A stretch of DNA of 64,000 nucleotides, from NCBI GenBank assembly GCA_963676875.1, contig OY781436.1, positions 3,968,001 to 4,032,000 on the forward strand. Reading direction: 5' to 3'. The translations under genes and the position numbers were made by a program. Below, piece by piece: positions 17,692 through 26,201 of the stretch. This stretch comes from UBA6244 sp963676875. GTDB lineage: Bacteria; Bacteroidota; Bacteroidia; Bacteroidales; F082. Below the pieces are notes generated by a model. That model was not told where the DNA came from. It saw only the letters and a list, made by a program, of their open reading frames with translations, and made no database searches. Positions within the stretch are counted from its first letter, which is position 1. Each line of letters opens with the position of its first letter.

Positions 17692-18930
17692 CTATAGATG
17701 TTGAATCCTAAAACAATGTCGTTCGCCGGCGTGATACTGTATGGAAAGATGGTGCGTTTCACAAATATTTTTCACAAGCGCCAGTCCCAGACCGTAGGAT
17801 TTGGAGTTTCCTTTGGTAAACCGGTCGAAAATATTTTTGTTGGTCAGGTTGTTGGAAGTGCCAGTATTACAGATGTTTATTTCTTTTGAGGAGATTTGTA
17901 TATCGATGGTTCCATCGGGTTGGTTGTGATTGATTGCGTTGGAAATCAGATTTCCAATGAGTATTTCGGCCAATTGTTCATGGATGGGTGTTACGAAGTC
18001 AGAAGCTTCTGTCAAACTCACCTGAATGTTTTTCGATTCAATGAGTGGCGTGTATTCTTCCATGGTTTTCCTGATGATGGCATTTAGGACAATTGAGTGT
18101 TGACCCGAAAACTGGTTGTTTTCTATCTTCGTTAGTAAAATTAGGTTGCGGTTGAGCGAAGACAACTGCTTCACACTGCGAATGGCGGAGGCAACCAAAT
18201 GAAACGACTCCTCAGAAAGGTCTTGTTGCAAGAGTTCTTCCAGGTTTAATAAAATGACACTCAGCGGCGTTTGAATTTCATGGGAAGCATTTTCTGTAAA
18301 CTCCTTCATGAGTGTATAATCATGTTTTAATTTTTGGGTCAGCTTTTTTATTACGCGATTCAGTCGGTCGAACTCCTCAATGTTAGAATCTACTAGTGGT
18401 AGTGTAGCATTTTCTGTAAAGTTATAATATTCAATAAGTTCCAGGTTTGTTTCAAAATTCTTCCAGACGGTTTTGTTCAGCTTTCGGGTTGTCAGCATGG
18501 AAATGCCCAAGGCCGTCAACATCAGGATAAAAAGAGAAACACCCAGGATGAGAATCAGATCTTCGTCTTCTATGGTCGATTGCCGAAGTTTTATCATGTA
18601 TCGGATTCCGTCGATTTCCACTTCATTGGCGTATTCCAGAAAAGGTTCGTATTCATTTTCTAACTCGTTTTGGATGTATATCACCTTGTAATTTGGCTCG
18701 GTAAGCTGAGATTTTGACACCCGATATGCCTCCACAAGAGGGTAGAGGTCGGGCAAATTGCCGGTTTCACGGATTTGTTGTATCACCAGAAACTCTTTGT
18801 TGACAAGGTTTTCCTTGCTTTCGTTGATGATAATCACCTTCAATAGAAAATATCCGGCGATGGAAATGACTATCAGAACCACAGCCAACAGGATAAAATT
18901 TGTCCGGTTTATTTTGGTTAAAAACTTCAT
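17692..18930 (-). CDS. Sensor histidine kinase
   Basis: A 412-residue inner-membrane kinase. Transmembrane helices lie at about 13-35 and 125-147, enclosing a ~90-residue periplasmic sensor region with no named domain. The H-box is ENASHEIQTPL with phospho-acceptor H217. The ATP-binding domain has the N-box in NLISNAINHN and a G-box in YGLGLALVK. The first G-box aspartate (DxGxG) is replaced by NTGTS, a variation common in Bacteroidota kinases of this type. It overlaps the response regulator by four bases and precedes the efflux genes, so it likely senses an envelope stress or pump substrate. Confidence 0.9.
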   Translation of the reverse strand: MKFLTKINRTNFILLAVVLIVISIAGYFLLKVIIINESKENLVNKEFLVIQQIRETGNLPDLYPLVEAYRVSKSQLTEPNYKVIYIQNELENEYEPFLEYANEVEIDGIRYMIKLRQSTIEDEDLILILGVSLFILMLTALGISMLTTRKLNKTVWKNFETNLELIEYYNFTENATLPLVDSNIEEFDRLNRVIKKLTQKLKHDYTLMKEFTENASHEIQTPLSVILLNLEELLQQDLSEESFHLVASAIRSVKQLSSLNRNLILLTKIENNQFSGQHSIVLNAIIRKTMEEYTPLIESKNIQVSLTEASDFVTPIHEQLAEILIGNLISNAINHNQPDGTIDIQISSKEINICNTGTSNNLTNKNIFDRFTKGNSKSYGLGLALVKNICETHHLSIQYHAGERHCFRIQHL

Positions 18931-19604
18931 CTGTCGGTAAATTTATAGCCCATCCCGTAGATGGTTTTGATGTAATCGGTTCCCCCGGCCGATTTTATTT
19001 TTCTACGGATATTGTTCAGGTGTGTGTAGATAAAATCGAAATTATCGGCCAAATCAATGTTGTCGTCCCATAGGTGTTCGGCGATTATTTCCTTGGTCAG
19101 TACACGGTTTTTGTTCACCATGAAATACAGCAATAGTTCGTATTCTTTTTTTGTAAAAGGAATTTCCACTTCGTTCACCTCAATGGATTTGCTGTCGGTA
19201 TTCACCGAAATCTCATTGAAAGTTAGGATGTTACTTCCAAAAAATTTCCTTCTTCGGAGGAGTGCTTTAATTCGTGAATTAAGTTCACTCAATTGAAAAG
19301 GCTTGGTCATATAATCATCCGCACCTAAATCGAGACCGGCAATTTTATCATCAAGGGAATTTTTTGCCGAAATAATTATGACCCCTGCCCGTTGCTGATA
19401 TTTGTTGATGGGTTGGAGCAGTTCTATGCCATTTCCATCAGGCAATCCGATGTCGAGAAGAATCATGTCGTACTCATAAATACAGAGTTTTTCTTCAGCC
19501 TTTTTAAAATTTTCGGCCAATTCGCAAACATATTCCTCCTTTATCAGGTAATTGCTGATGGCGATGAGCAATTCAATTTCATCTTCGATAATCAAGATTT
19601 TCAT
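18927..19604 (-). CDS. OmpR/PhoB-family response regulator
   Basis: A 225-residue two-domain regulator. The receiver domain has acidic residues E7 and D8, phospho-acceptor D51 in LLDIGLP, a Ser of the conserved switch in IIISAKN, and the lysine of YMTKPF. The C-terminal winged-helix DNA-binding domain includes FTKKEYELLLYFM and ends IYGMGYKFTD. It heads the efflux operon and overlaps the kinase gene by four bases. Two nearly identical 11-bp direct repeats upstream (19622-19643) are of the spacing used by this family, consistent with autoregulation. The -7-like box lies four bases before the ATG, so the message may have no leader. Confidence 0.92.
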   Translation of the reverse strand: MKILIIEDEIELLIAISNYLIKEEYVCELAENFKKAEEKLCIYEYDMILLDIGLPDGNGIELLQPINKYQQRAGVIIISAKNSLDDKIAGLDLGADDYMTKPFQLSELNSRIKALLRRRKFFGSNILTFNEISVNTDSKSIEVNEVEIPFTKKEYELLLYFMVNKNRVLTKEIIAEHLWDDNIDLADNFDFIYTHLNNIRRKIKSAGGTDYIKTIYGMGYKFTDR

Positions 19605-19608
19605 GAGA

Positions 19609-19643
19609 CAAAGTTGAGGTTTAATTCTAAAGTAAATCTAAAG
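19609..19643 (-). promoter_or_regulatory. Promoter and tandem 11-bp operator of the efflux regulator operon
   Basis: Read on the plus strand, TAATTCTAAAG (19622-19632) is followed directly by TAAATCTAAAG (19633-19643), differing at one position of 11. Tandem 11-bp repeats are the usual binding layout for OmpR/PhoB regulators. Downstream on the minus strand is CAACTTTG (19609-19616), one mismatch from TAnnTTTG. Confidence 0.55.
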
Positions 19644-19696
19644 ATAATTTTGGTTCATGTAATCAAGAGTTTAAAAGTTCAGAGGTGCAGAAGATC

Positions 19697-19740
19697 AATG
19701 GATCAATGGATCAATGGGTCAGTGGATCAATGGGTCAAAA
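19697..19740 (+). repeat. Short imperfect tandem repeat of an 8-mer
   Basis: About five degenerate copies of GATCAATG or GGTCAATG in a row between two minus-strand genes. No coding or regulatory meaning is evident. Confidence 0.6.
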
Positions 19741-19852
19741 AGATTAACGGCTCACCAAACCCGTGAATATCTGTTTCATTAGTGTCACCGATGTTCAAAA
19801 TAATCACGCGACAGCCAATTTTCATCCCGACTTTCGGGATCAAATCTTCAAT

Positions 19853-21511
19853 TTATCCCTCAATTTCTCCCTTCCAAACCCGTTTCAAATTCAACATATT
19901 CATGGGATTAGTGGTAAGTCCATGTACGTTTTTCTGAAGGATGCGCACCGACTGGTCGTAATACAAAATTACCACAGGAGATTCTTCCATAATCAGGCTG
20001 TCGAGCGCGCGATAGTAGCTCGTTCTGCGTTGGGGATTGTTTTCCAACATGGCCACCCTGTACAGTGAATCGTAAACTGCATTGGAAAAATGGGCGTAAT
20101 TGGGTCCTTGTGGGGCAAAGTTTTCTGAAAAAAACAACGACAGGTAGTTTTCCTCATCCGGATAGTCGGCAATCCACGATGCCCTGAAAAAAGGAAGTTT
20201 GCTTTGAGCTTTCATTTCGCGAACCGAGGCCGGAGGAGATACTTCCACCAATACTGTGAGTCCGATTTCTTGCCACTGTGCCTGGGCAAATTTTATCAGG
20301 TCGAGGTAGTCGGGAGTGGTGATAAGTTTGATGGGTGGCACGGGGTTTTTGGCGTTGAATCCCGCTTCCCGGAGCAATTGTTTGGCTTTTTTGGGTTGGA
20401 AATCGTAACCATAACCTGCTGTTTCATCATGTGCAGGCATTCCGGTGGGAACAATTCCTTTGGTGCCCGGTTTGCCAATATTGTTCCTCAAATACCGAAG
20501 CATTTTGGTTCGGTCGAAGCCATAGTTCAATGCTTGTCTTACATTCTTTATGGCCAACGGACTATTTTTTAGCACATCCATAGAAGTGTCAACGAGTATG
20601 GCCAGGTATTCTGTGTTCAAAAATGGCTGTCCAAGCAACACGAACCGATCGCTGTAACGGCTTTTCAACTGTCCGGACTTATTCAGCAACTCATCTTTGT
20701 AAGAAGGATCGATACCTGACATAAAATCGAAGTTTCCCTTGGCAAACTCCATGAAGGCCGTCATTCTGTCGATTAAAAACGAAATGGCTATCCCATCGAG
20801 ATAGGGTAGGGTACGGTCTCCTGATTTTTCAAAATAGTCGGGGTTTCGTTTGAGCACTAACTTGATGTTTTCCACCCAGTTCTGCATTTGAAAAGGGCCT
20901 GTTCCCACCGGGTGGGTACGAAAATCTTTGCCATAAAAATCCACTGCCTCTTTGGGAATTACCGAACAATAGGGCATACTCAGGATGCTTAGAAAAGGAG
21001 GAAATGGTTGTGTGAGCTCGATGGATAAAGTGCTGTCGTTTAGTGCGTTGATGGCCGGAGCATCCTTTTCGGTTTTGACTTTTGAGAGTACCCAGGCTCC
21101 CGGAGAGGCGGTTTTAGGATCGAGTAGTCTGCTTAAACTGAACGCTACATCTGCGGCTGTTACCGTTCTTGCTTTGTTGTCAAATACCGGGTTGGAGTGA
21201 AAATGAACGTCCCGACGCAAATGAAAAAGGTAGGTGAGCCCGTCGTCAGAAATTTCCCAATTATGGGCGATGGCAGGCTTTACCAGCAAACTGTCGTCGA
21301 GTTGAACAAGCCCATCGTATAATTGATTACAAACCCAGGTGTGTGGTTGATCGCGGGCAAATGCCGGATCGAGTGATACCAGTCCTGCCGGTTCGTTATA
21401 TCTAAAAATCTGGAGGTTGTTGTACTCAGCAGGGGCACCACAGCCAAAAATGCCGAATATTACAGCATTCAGAAATAAATATGTGAAATATTGGAGGTAT
21501 TTGGTTTTCAA
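19853..21511 (-). CDS. Peptide/oligopeptide ABC transporter substrate-binding lipoprotein
   Basis: A 552-residue family-5 extracellular solute-binding protein (DppA/OppA type). It has a lipoprotein signal ending FGCG, then NEPAGLVSLDPAFA, YDGLVQLDD and the family signature LTYLFHLRRDVHFHSNPVF, with the later NVRQALNYGFDRTKML. These proteins bind peptides, nickel complexes or similar ligands for an ABC importer. No permease or ATPase gene is adjacent, so the transporter it serves must be encoded elsewhere, or it acts alone. It is divergent from the M1 aminopeptidase, which could supply peptides. Confidence 0.9.
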   Translation of the reverse strand: MKTKYLQYFTYLFLNAVIFGIFGCGAPAEYNNLQIFRYNEPAGLVSLDPAFARDQPHTWVCNQLYDGLVQLDDSLLVKPAIAHNWEISDDGLTYLFHLRRDVHFHSNPVFDNKARTVTAADVAFSLSRLLDPKTASPGAWVLSKVKTEKDAPAINALNDSTLSIELTQPFPPFLSILSMPYCSVIPKEAVDFYGKDFRTHPVGTGPFQMQNWVENIKLVLKRNPDYFEKSGDRTLPYLDGIAISFLIDRMTAFMEFAKGNFDFMSGIDPSYKDELLNKSGQLKSRYSDRFVLLGQPFLNTEYLAILVDTSMDVLKNSPLAIKNVRQALNYGFDRTKMLRYLRNNIGKPGTKGIVPTGMPAHDETAGYGYDFQPKKAKQLLREAGFNAKNPVPPIKLITTPDYLDLIKFAQAQWQEIGLTVLVEVSPPASVREMKAQSKLPFFRASWIADYPDEENYLSLFFSENFAPQGPNYAHFSNAVYDSLYRVAMLENNPQRRTSYYRALDSLIMEESPVVILYYDQSVRILQKNVHGLTTNPMNMLNLKRVWKGEIEG

Positions 21512-21526
21512 AGGGTGTTATTCTTT

Positions 21527-21534
21527 TATCTTTG
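21527..21534 (+). promoter_or_regulatory. -7 box of the M1 aminopeptidase gene
   Basis: A perfect TATCTTTG, 33 bases before the ATG at 21568. A TTTG lies 23 bases upstream, longer than the usual gap and inside the 5' end of the divergent gene. Confidence 0.5.
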
Positions 21535-21567
21535 TTTAATTCGAGTCAAAATTAATAAAACCCTGTT

Positions 21568-23544
21568 ATGAAAAAGATATCTGTCATCATTTTGGTTACG
21601 GTACTGCTGTTGATCGGTTTTTCTACCATGCTCCGTTCGCAAACCGAAACCTATGGCGCCCATTATTGTTCCATGAAAAAGCAACATGGTTCGGAGCCAT
21701 TGGCCAACACCCCATTGGGTCCCAATTCGCCTTTGCACAGTTTCGATGTGCAGAAATACACCCTGGTGCTGGATTTTCTGGATAATTTCGATCCTCCATA
21801 TACGCAAACCTTCGATGGACTTGTACAAGTGGATTTCAGGGTGGATTCTACGCTCAACTCCATCGCATTGAATGCCGTGCAATCTTCGTTGTTGGTGACG
21901 GAAGTTTCGCAGGCTGGAGTTGCTTTCACGCAAGTGAATAACCTGTTGGAAATCCAACTCGACCGAAACTATGAACCCGGCGAGATGGCCTCGGTTATGA
22001 TTGAATATCAACACCTGGAGGTGGAAGATGGAGCCTTTTTTGTGTCGGATGGGTATTTGTTTACCGATTGCGAACCTCAGGGAGCACGCAAATGGTTTCC
22101 TTGCTATGATAGTCCTTCCGACAAAGCATCCCTCGAAGTTTTTGCTTCTGTCCCTGATGATGTACTTTTAGGCTCCAACGGTACACTCGTGGACAGCATC
22201 GTGCAGGGTGGAACGGTTGAATACCACTGGCTGAGTGAAATTCCCGTGGCTACTTACATCATGGTGATTACAGCCAAAAAGGACTATCATAAATATACCA
22301 TGTATTGGACTCGTCCATCGGATGGTGCACAAATTCCTTTCGTGTATTACTTTGGTGATGATGAGCCTTTTATCACCACCATGGCAAAGGTGAACAACAT
22401 GGCTTACTATTTTTCCAATCGGTATGGAGAATATCCTTTTACCAAAAGTGGATTTGCCACTGCCAACGATGAATTTACCTGGGGAGGCATGGAAAACCAA
22501 ACCCTAACCACTTTATGCTACAATTGCTGGAGCGAAAGCCTGATGGTGCATGAATTTGCCCACCAGTGGTTTGGCGATATGATTAGTCCGGGAACTTGGG
22601 CCGATTTGTGGTTGAACGAAGGATTTGCCACCTGGTCGGAGGCTTTTTGGCTGGAACCATACAATTACAATGATTACAAAGGACGTATTTTGAGCTATGC
22701 CAGTACCTACTTGTCGCAAAACCCCGGATGGGCTATTTATAACGAGTCGTGGATTAACAATCCTCCGGGCAACAGTGTCATGTTTAATTATGCCATTACC
22801 TATGCCAAATCAGCCTGTATCCTCCATCAGTTGAGGTATTTATTGGGCGATGATATGTATTTTGAAGCCATAAAAAGTTACGCGGAAGATACGGTGAATT
22901 TCAAGTTTAAAACAGCTGTTACCGACGACTTTGCCGAGAAAATCAGCGAAGTGGCAGGCGAGGATATGCATTGGTATTTTGATGCATGGGTAAAACAAGC
23001 CAACCATCCGGTTTATAACAACGAGTATTATTTTGAAGAGCTCCTCAATGGAAATTGGAATGTCCATTTTGAAGCCAATCAGGTGCAAGCAGATGGATCG
23101 TTTTTTCCCATGGATTTGGAAATTCTGGTTTACTTTTTCGATATAACCGATACTACATTTAGGGTGCACAACGCTGAAAATAATGAGCACTTCGTGTTTG
23201 AAGTAGCGCAGGAGCCGGGCGCTTTGTATTTTGATCAAAATAACAACATTGTACTCAAAGAAGCCACGACTATTCTGGGTGTTCCCGGACATGGCAGTAG
23301 CAACGAACGCATGCGTGCATTTCCCAACCCGGCCATTGAACAGGTCTCTTTTGTTTTGAATAAGCCCGCCTCATCACCCGTGAATCTGGCTTGTTACGAC
23401 ATGTCGGGTAGGATGGTTTTTCAACAAACATATGCCCCGGGCGACCCCTTGACTTTGTCTGTGAACAATTGGCGATCAGGTGTTTATCAGGTTGTTGCAA
23501 CGGGATCCGGAATGAAAAGTGCGTGCCGTTTTGTGGTGAAATAG
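21568..23544 (+). CDS. Secreted M1-family aminopeptidase with T9SS sorting domain
   Basis: A 658-residue exported zinc aminopeptidase. A signal peptide (about 1-25) precedes an N-terminal beta domain. The catalytic domain has the substrate-anchoring GGMEN (306-310), the zinc motif HEFAH (H328, E329, H332) and the third ligand E351 in LNEGFA. The C-terminal M1 helical domain is largely missing. In its place, after a short linker, comes a T9SS sorting domain with AFPNPAIEQVSFVL and a terminal FVVK. It would be secreted through T9SS to trim peptides outside the cell, alongside the M14 carboxypeptidase at 3.5 kb. Confidence 0.92.
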   Translation: MKKISVIILVTVLLLIGFSTMLRSQTETYGAHYCSMKKQHGSEPLANTPLGPNSPLHSFDVQKYTLVLDFLDNFDPPYTQTFDGLVQVDFRVDSTLNSIALNAVQSSLLVTEVSQAGVAFTQVNNLLEIQLDRNYEPGEMASVMIEYQHLEVEDGAFFVSDGYLFTDCEPQGARKWFPCYDSPSDKASLEVFASVPDDVLLGSNGTLVDSIVQGGTVEYHWLSEIPVATYIMVITAKKDYHKYTMYWTRPSDGAQIPFVYYFGDDEPFITTMAKVNNMAYYFSNRYGEYPFTKSGFATANDEFTWGGMENQTLTTLCYNCWSESLMVHEFAHQWFGDMISPGTWADLWLNEGFATWSEAFWLEPYNYNDYKGRILSYASTYLSQNPGWAIYNESWINNPPGNSVMFNYAITYAKSACILHQLRYLLGDDMYFEAIKSYAEDTVNFKFKTAVTDDFAEKISEVAGEDMHWYFDAWVKQANHPVYNNEYYFEELLNGNWNVHFEANQVQADGSFFPMDLEILVYFFDITDTTFRVHNAENNEHFVFEVAQEPGALYFDQNNNIVLKEATTILGVPGHGSSNERMRAFPNPAIEQVSFVLNKPASSPVNLACYDMSGRMVFQQTYAPGDPLTLSVNNWRSGVYQVVATGSGMKSACRFVVK

Positions 23545-23571
23545 CCCGAATAAAAGTCACAAGGTTTTTTA

Positions 23572-23602
23572 ATTGAATTGGCACGAAAATTATCTATTTT
23601 TG
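23572..23602 (+). promoter_or_regulatory. Promoter of the wtp operon
   Basis: ATTG, 19 bases, then a perfect TATTTTTG -7 box. The predicted start site is near 23607, about 30 bases before wtpA. Confidence 0.6.
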
Positions 23603-23628
23603 TCGTTATGTAATTAATATCATATCGA
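23603..23628 (+). promoter_or_regulatory. Palindromic operator candidate at the wtp start site
   Basis: TCGTTAT (23603-23609), 12 bases, ATATCGA (23622-23628). Ten of 13 base pairs of the 26-bp dyad match. It lies directly on the predicted transcription start, where a repressor such as ModE would act. The half-site resembles the TCGTTAT of the E. coli modA operator, from memory. Confidence 0.4.
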
Positions 23629-23637
23629 TAAATCCTT

Positions 23638-24624
23638 ATGTTTTTAAAAAACGGAAAACAGACCACTGTTGTATTATTTCTTACGTTTTTCCTGAGTTAT
23701 ATATTGATGTTTGGTCAAGACGACACCCGAAATGACTTGTTGACGGGGGATTTGATTATTTTTCATGCAGGCAGTCTGTCGGTACCCATGGATGAGATCT
23801 CCAAATCGTTTAAGAAACTGCATCCTAAGGCGAATATACTGATGGAAGCTGCCGGAAGCGTGGCTTGTGCACGCAAAATCACAGAATTAAATAAACCCTG
23901 CGACGTGATGGCCTCGGCTGATTATGCAGTGATCGATCAATTGTTGATTCCGAAATATGCACTTTGGAATATTAAATTCGCTTCCAACGAAATGGTCATT
24001 GCCTATGGGGAGCAAGCTATCCGGAGCAAGGAAATCACCCGGGATAACTGGTATCAGATCATGCTTGATCCTGCGGTTCAAATCGGACGTGCCGACCCCA
24101 ACATGGATCCTTGTGGGTATCGTTCTGTTCTGGTGGCTAAATTGGCCGAAAAGTATTATCAATCTCCCGGCCTCGCCCAACATATCCTCGACAAAGACAA
24201 ACAAAATATCCGGCCCAAAGAAACGGATTTGCTTGCGCTGGTGGAAACAGGAAATGTAGATTATATTTTTATTTACCGATCTGTTGCTGAGCAACATAAC
24301 CTTAAATACGTGCTCCTTCCTGATGAAATCAATTTGAAAAACCCCAAGTTTACAGATTTGTACCATGAGGTGTCGGTGGAGATTAATGGAAAGACGCCCA
24401 ACGAAAAAATCACCCAATTTGGAGAACCCATGATTTACGGAGTTACCATTCCCTCTAATGCTCCCAATAGTTTACTGGCACAGGCATTTGTCCGTTTTAT
24501 GCTGTCGCCGGAAGGTGTTCGTATCCTGGAAAATTTCGGGCAGCCTTCTGTAATTCCATCACCTTCTGACACTTATGATTTCATTCCTGATGTACTTAAA
24601 CCATTTGCCACCAAACCCAATTAA
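23638..24624 (+). CDS. wtpA: Tungstate/molybdate ABC transporter substrate-binding protein
   Basis: A 328-residue periplasmic oxyanion-binding protein of the WtpA/ModA-like family. After a signal peptide it reads LIIFHAGSLSVPMDEISKSF, the family opening in which the serine contacts the oxyanion. Then come EAAGSVACARKITEL, the conserved DVMASADYAVID, and FASNEMVIAY. The Cys in GSVACA and the IGRADPNMDPCGYRS segment are typical of WtpA rather than classical ModA. The gene heads an operon with the matching permease and ATPase, so it delivers tungstate or molybdate. Which metal is preferred cannot be read from sequence. Confidence 0.88.
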   Translation: MFLKNGKQTTVVLFLTFFLSYILMFGQDDTRNDLLTGDLIIFHAGSLSVPMDEISKSFKKLHPKANILMEAAGSVACARKITELNKPCDVMASADYAVIDQLLIPKYALWNIKFASNEMVIAYGEQAIRSKEITRDNWYQIMLDPAVQIGRADPNMDPCGYRSVLVAKLAEKYYQSPGLAQHILDKDKQNIRPKETDLLALVETGNVDYIFIYRSVAEQHNLKYVLLPDEINLKNPKFTDLYHEVSVEINGKTPNEKITQFGEPMIYGVTIPSNAPNSLLAQAFVRFMLSPEGVRILENFGQPSVIPSPSDTYDFIPDVLKPFATKPN

Positions 24625-24635
24625 TCAAAAAGTTT

Positions 24636-25382
24636 ATGCTCAATAAATATTTACTTTTTTCCTTGTTGCTTCTTTTTAGTGGCAGCCTTTTTGCTCAGCT
24701 GAATGATTATTCCAGATGGAATCTGAAGGCTCAGGTCAAAACAATACGCGAGCAAATATATGATGTTTATGACGAGGTAGATGAAACGGATTCGTTGGTC
24801 GTTACTTACATGAATACTTTCGATAACTACGGAAATAAAGGCCTGGATATCAGGTTTAAATCAGATGGTCGGGTGGATGAAAACTATGTATATAGCTATG
24901 ATAATCAGCATCGAAGAGAGAAATCATGCCAATATGATTTCGACGGAAAGTTAATCCGAACCATCTATTATCTTTACGATAAACGGGGAATGCTGATAGC
25001 CGATAGCAGCATTGTGGCGGATGGTCAAATCGATAAAATCTTCAGGTATTTCTACGATGGAGATGGAAAATTATCCTATGATGAAAGTTACGGAGGGGAT
25101 GGGATACTGCGAAAAAAATACCAATATAGCTATGATAGTTTGGGGCGAAAAACCGAAATCAAACGGATGAACAGGGATTTGGAATTGGAAAAGCGAAGCA
25201 TCCTGACCTACGATAAAAACGACAATGTTGTCCACGAGGCTACCTATTTGCCCGATGGAAGTCTGAAATATCAAGAGACTTGCCACTATGTTTACGACGA
25301 AAAGAACAACTGGGTCGAAAAAACCATTATTTGGGATGGGAGAACGGTAAAAAAAATTACCAGGGATATCACCTATTATTAA
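24636..25382 (+). CDS. Exported YD-repeat-like protein inside the wtp operon
   Basis: A 248-residue secreted protein with a signal peptide ending LFAQL. It is built from about six repeats of roughly 30 residues carrying a Y-x-YD pattern: YSYDNQHR, YYLYDKRG, YFYDGDGK, YSYDSLGR, LTYDKNDN, YVYDEKNN. This resembles RHS/YD repeats but lacks the large shell or toxin domains, so it is probably a small beta-rich protein. Its function is unknown. It starts 12 bases after wtpA and ends 19 before wtpB, so it is co-transcribed with a metal-oxyanion transporter, an unexpected position for such a protein. Confidence 0.7.
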   Translation: MLNKYLLFSLLLLFSGSLFAQLNDYSRWNLKAQVKTIREQIYDVYDEVDETDSLVVTYMNTFDNYGNKGLDIRFKSDGRVDENYVYSYDNQHRREKSCQYDFDGKLIRTIYYLYDKRGMLIADSSIVADGQIDKIFRYFYDGDGKLSYDESYGGDGILRKKYQYSYDSLGRKTEIKRMNRDLELEKRSILTYDKNDNVVHEATYLPDGSLKYQETCHYVYDEKNNWVEKTIIWDGRTVKKITRDITYY

Positions 25383-25400
25383 TAAGTAACAAGAATCCGA

Positions 25401-26201
25401 ATGGTGAAAAGGGTGAATATAACAAGTCTTATTTTTAGTTTTCTGGCAGGACTCATCTTGTTGTTCATTCTGGCTCCATTGGTGGGGATGTTTATTTCCA
25501 CTTCTCCCATTAGCCTGTTTGAGACGGCAGGGGAATCGGAGGTGCAAAACAGTATCTGGCTTACCATTTCATCTTCTATGGCAGCTACCATTGTCTTTTC
25601 GGTGGGTGCTATTCCGTTGGCTTACATACTGGCGAGAAAAAATTTTGTTCTCAAAAAGGTTGTCTTGGGTATCATCAATCTGCCGATTATCATTCCCCAT
25701 TCTGCTGCCGGAATCGCCTTGCTGGGTGTCATTTCCCGAGATACAGTTGTAGGACAAGTGGCACAAAAAATGGGATTTAGCTTTGTGAATAGCACCGCGG
25801 GAATTGTTGTTGCCATGGCTTTTGTGAGCCTTCCTTACCTGATTACTGCCTCCATTGATGGATTTAGAAGTGTGCCCGTACGACTCGAAAATGTGGCATT
25901 CACGCTGGGGGCGTCCAGGTGGCGTGTGTTTTTTACCATCACTTTGCCCTTGGCTTGGCGGAATATCCTGACCGGATTGGTGATGATGTGGGGCAGGGGA
26001 TTGAGTGAGTTTGGTGCCGTCATTATTATTGCCTACCATCCCATGATTACACCGGTGATGATTTTCCAGCGGTTTAACTCTTATGGCCTGTCGTATGCCA
26101 AACCGGTTACGGTTCTTTTTATCGTTATTTGTTTAGTTATCTTTTTCATCATGAATATGTTATCAAAAAAATCGAATCATGCTGAAACTAGAGAAAATTA
26201 G
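25401..26201 (+). CDS. wtpB: Tungstate/molybdate ABC transporter permease
   Basis: A 266-residue inner-membrane permease of the ModB/WtpB type with six or so transmembrane segments. The cytoplasmic EAA loop is visible as NVAFTLGASRWRVFFTITLPLAWRN, which docks on the ATPase, and the family motif MWGRGLSEFGAVIIIAYHP follows. Together with wtpA and wtpC it forms a complete importer. Its 3' end overlaps wtpC by 23 bases. Confidence 0.9.
   Translation: MVKRVNITSLIFSFLAGLILLFILAPLVGMFISTSPISLFETAGESEVQNSIWLTISSSMAATIVFSVGAIPLAYILARKNFVLKKVVLGIINLPIIIPHSAAGIALLGVISRDTVVGQVAQKMGFSFVNSTAGIVVAMAFVSLPYLITASIDGFRSVPVRLENVAFTLGASRWRVFFTITLPLAWRNILTGLVMMWGRGLSEFGAVIIIAYHPMITPVMIFQRFNSYGLSYAKPVTVLFIVICLVIFFIMNMLSKKSNHAETREN

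Noticed and set aside
23545..23637. Molybdenum/tungsten cofactor riboswitch before wtpA
   Set aside because: The predicted leader is only about 30 bases, too short for the known Moco riboswitch fold; a palindromic operator fits better.
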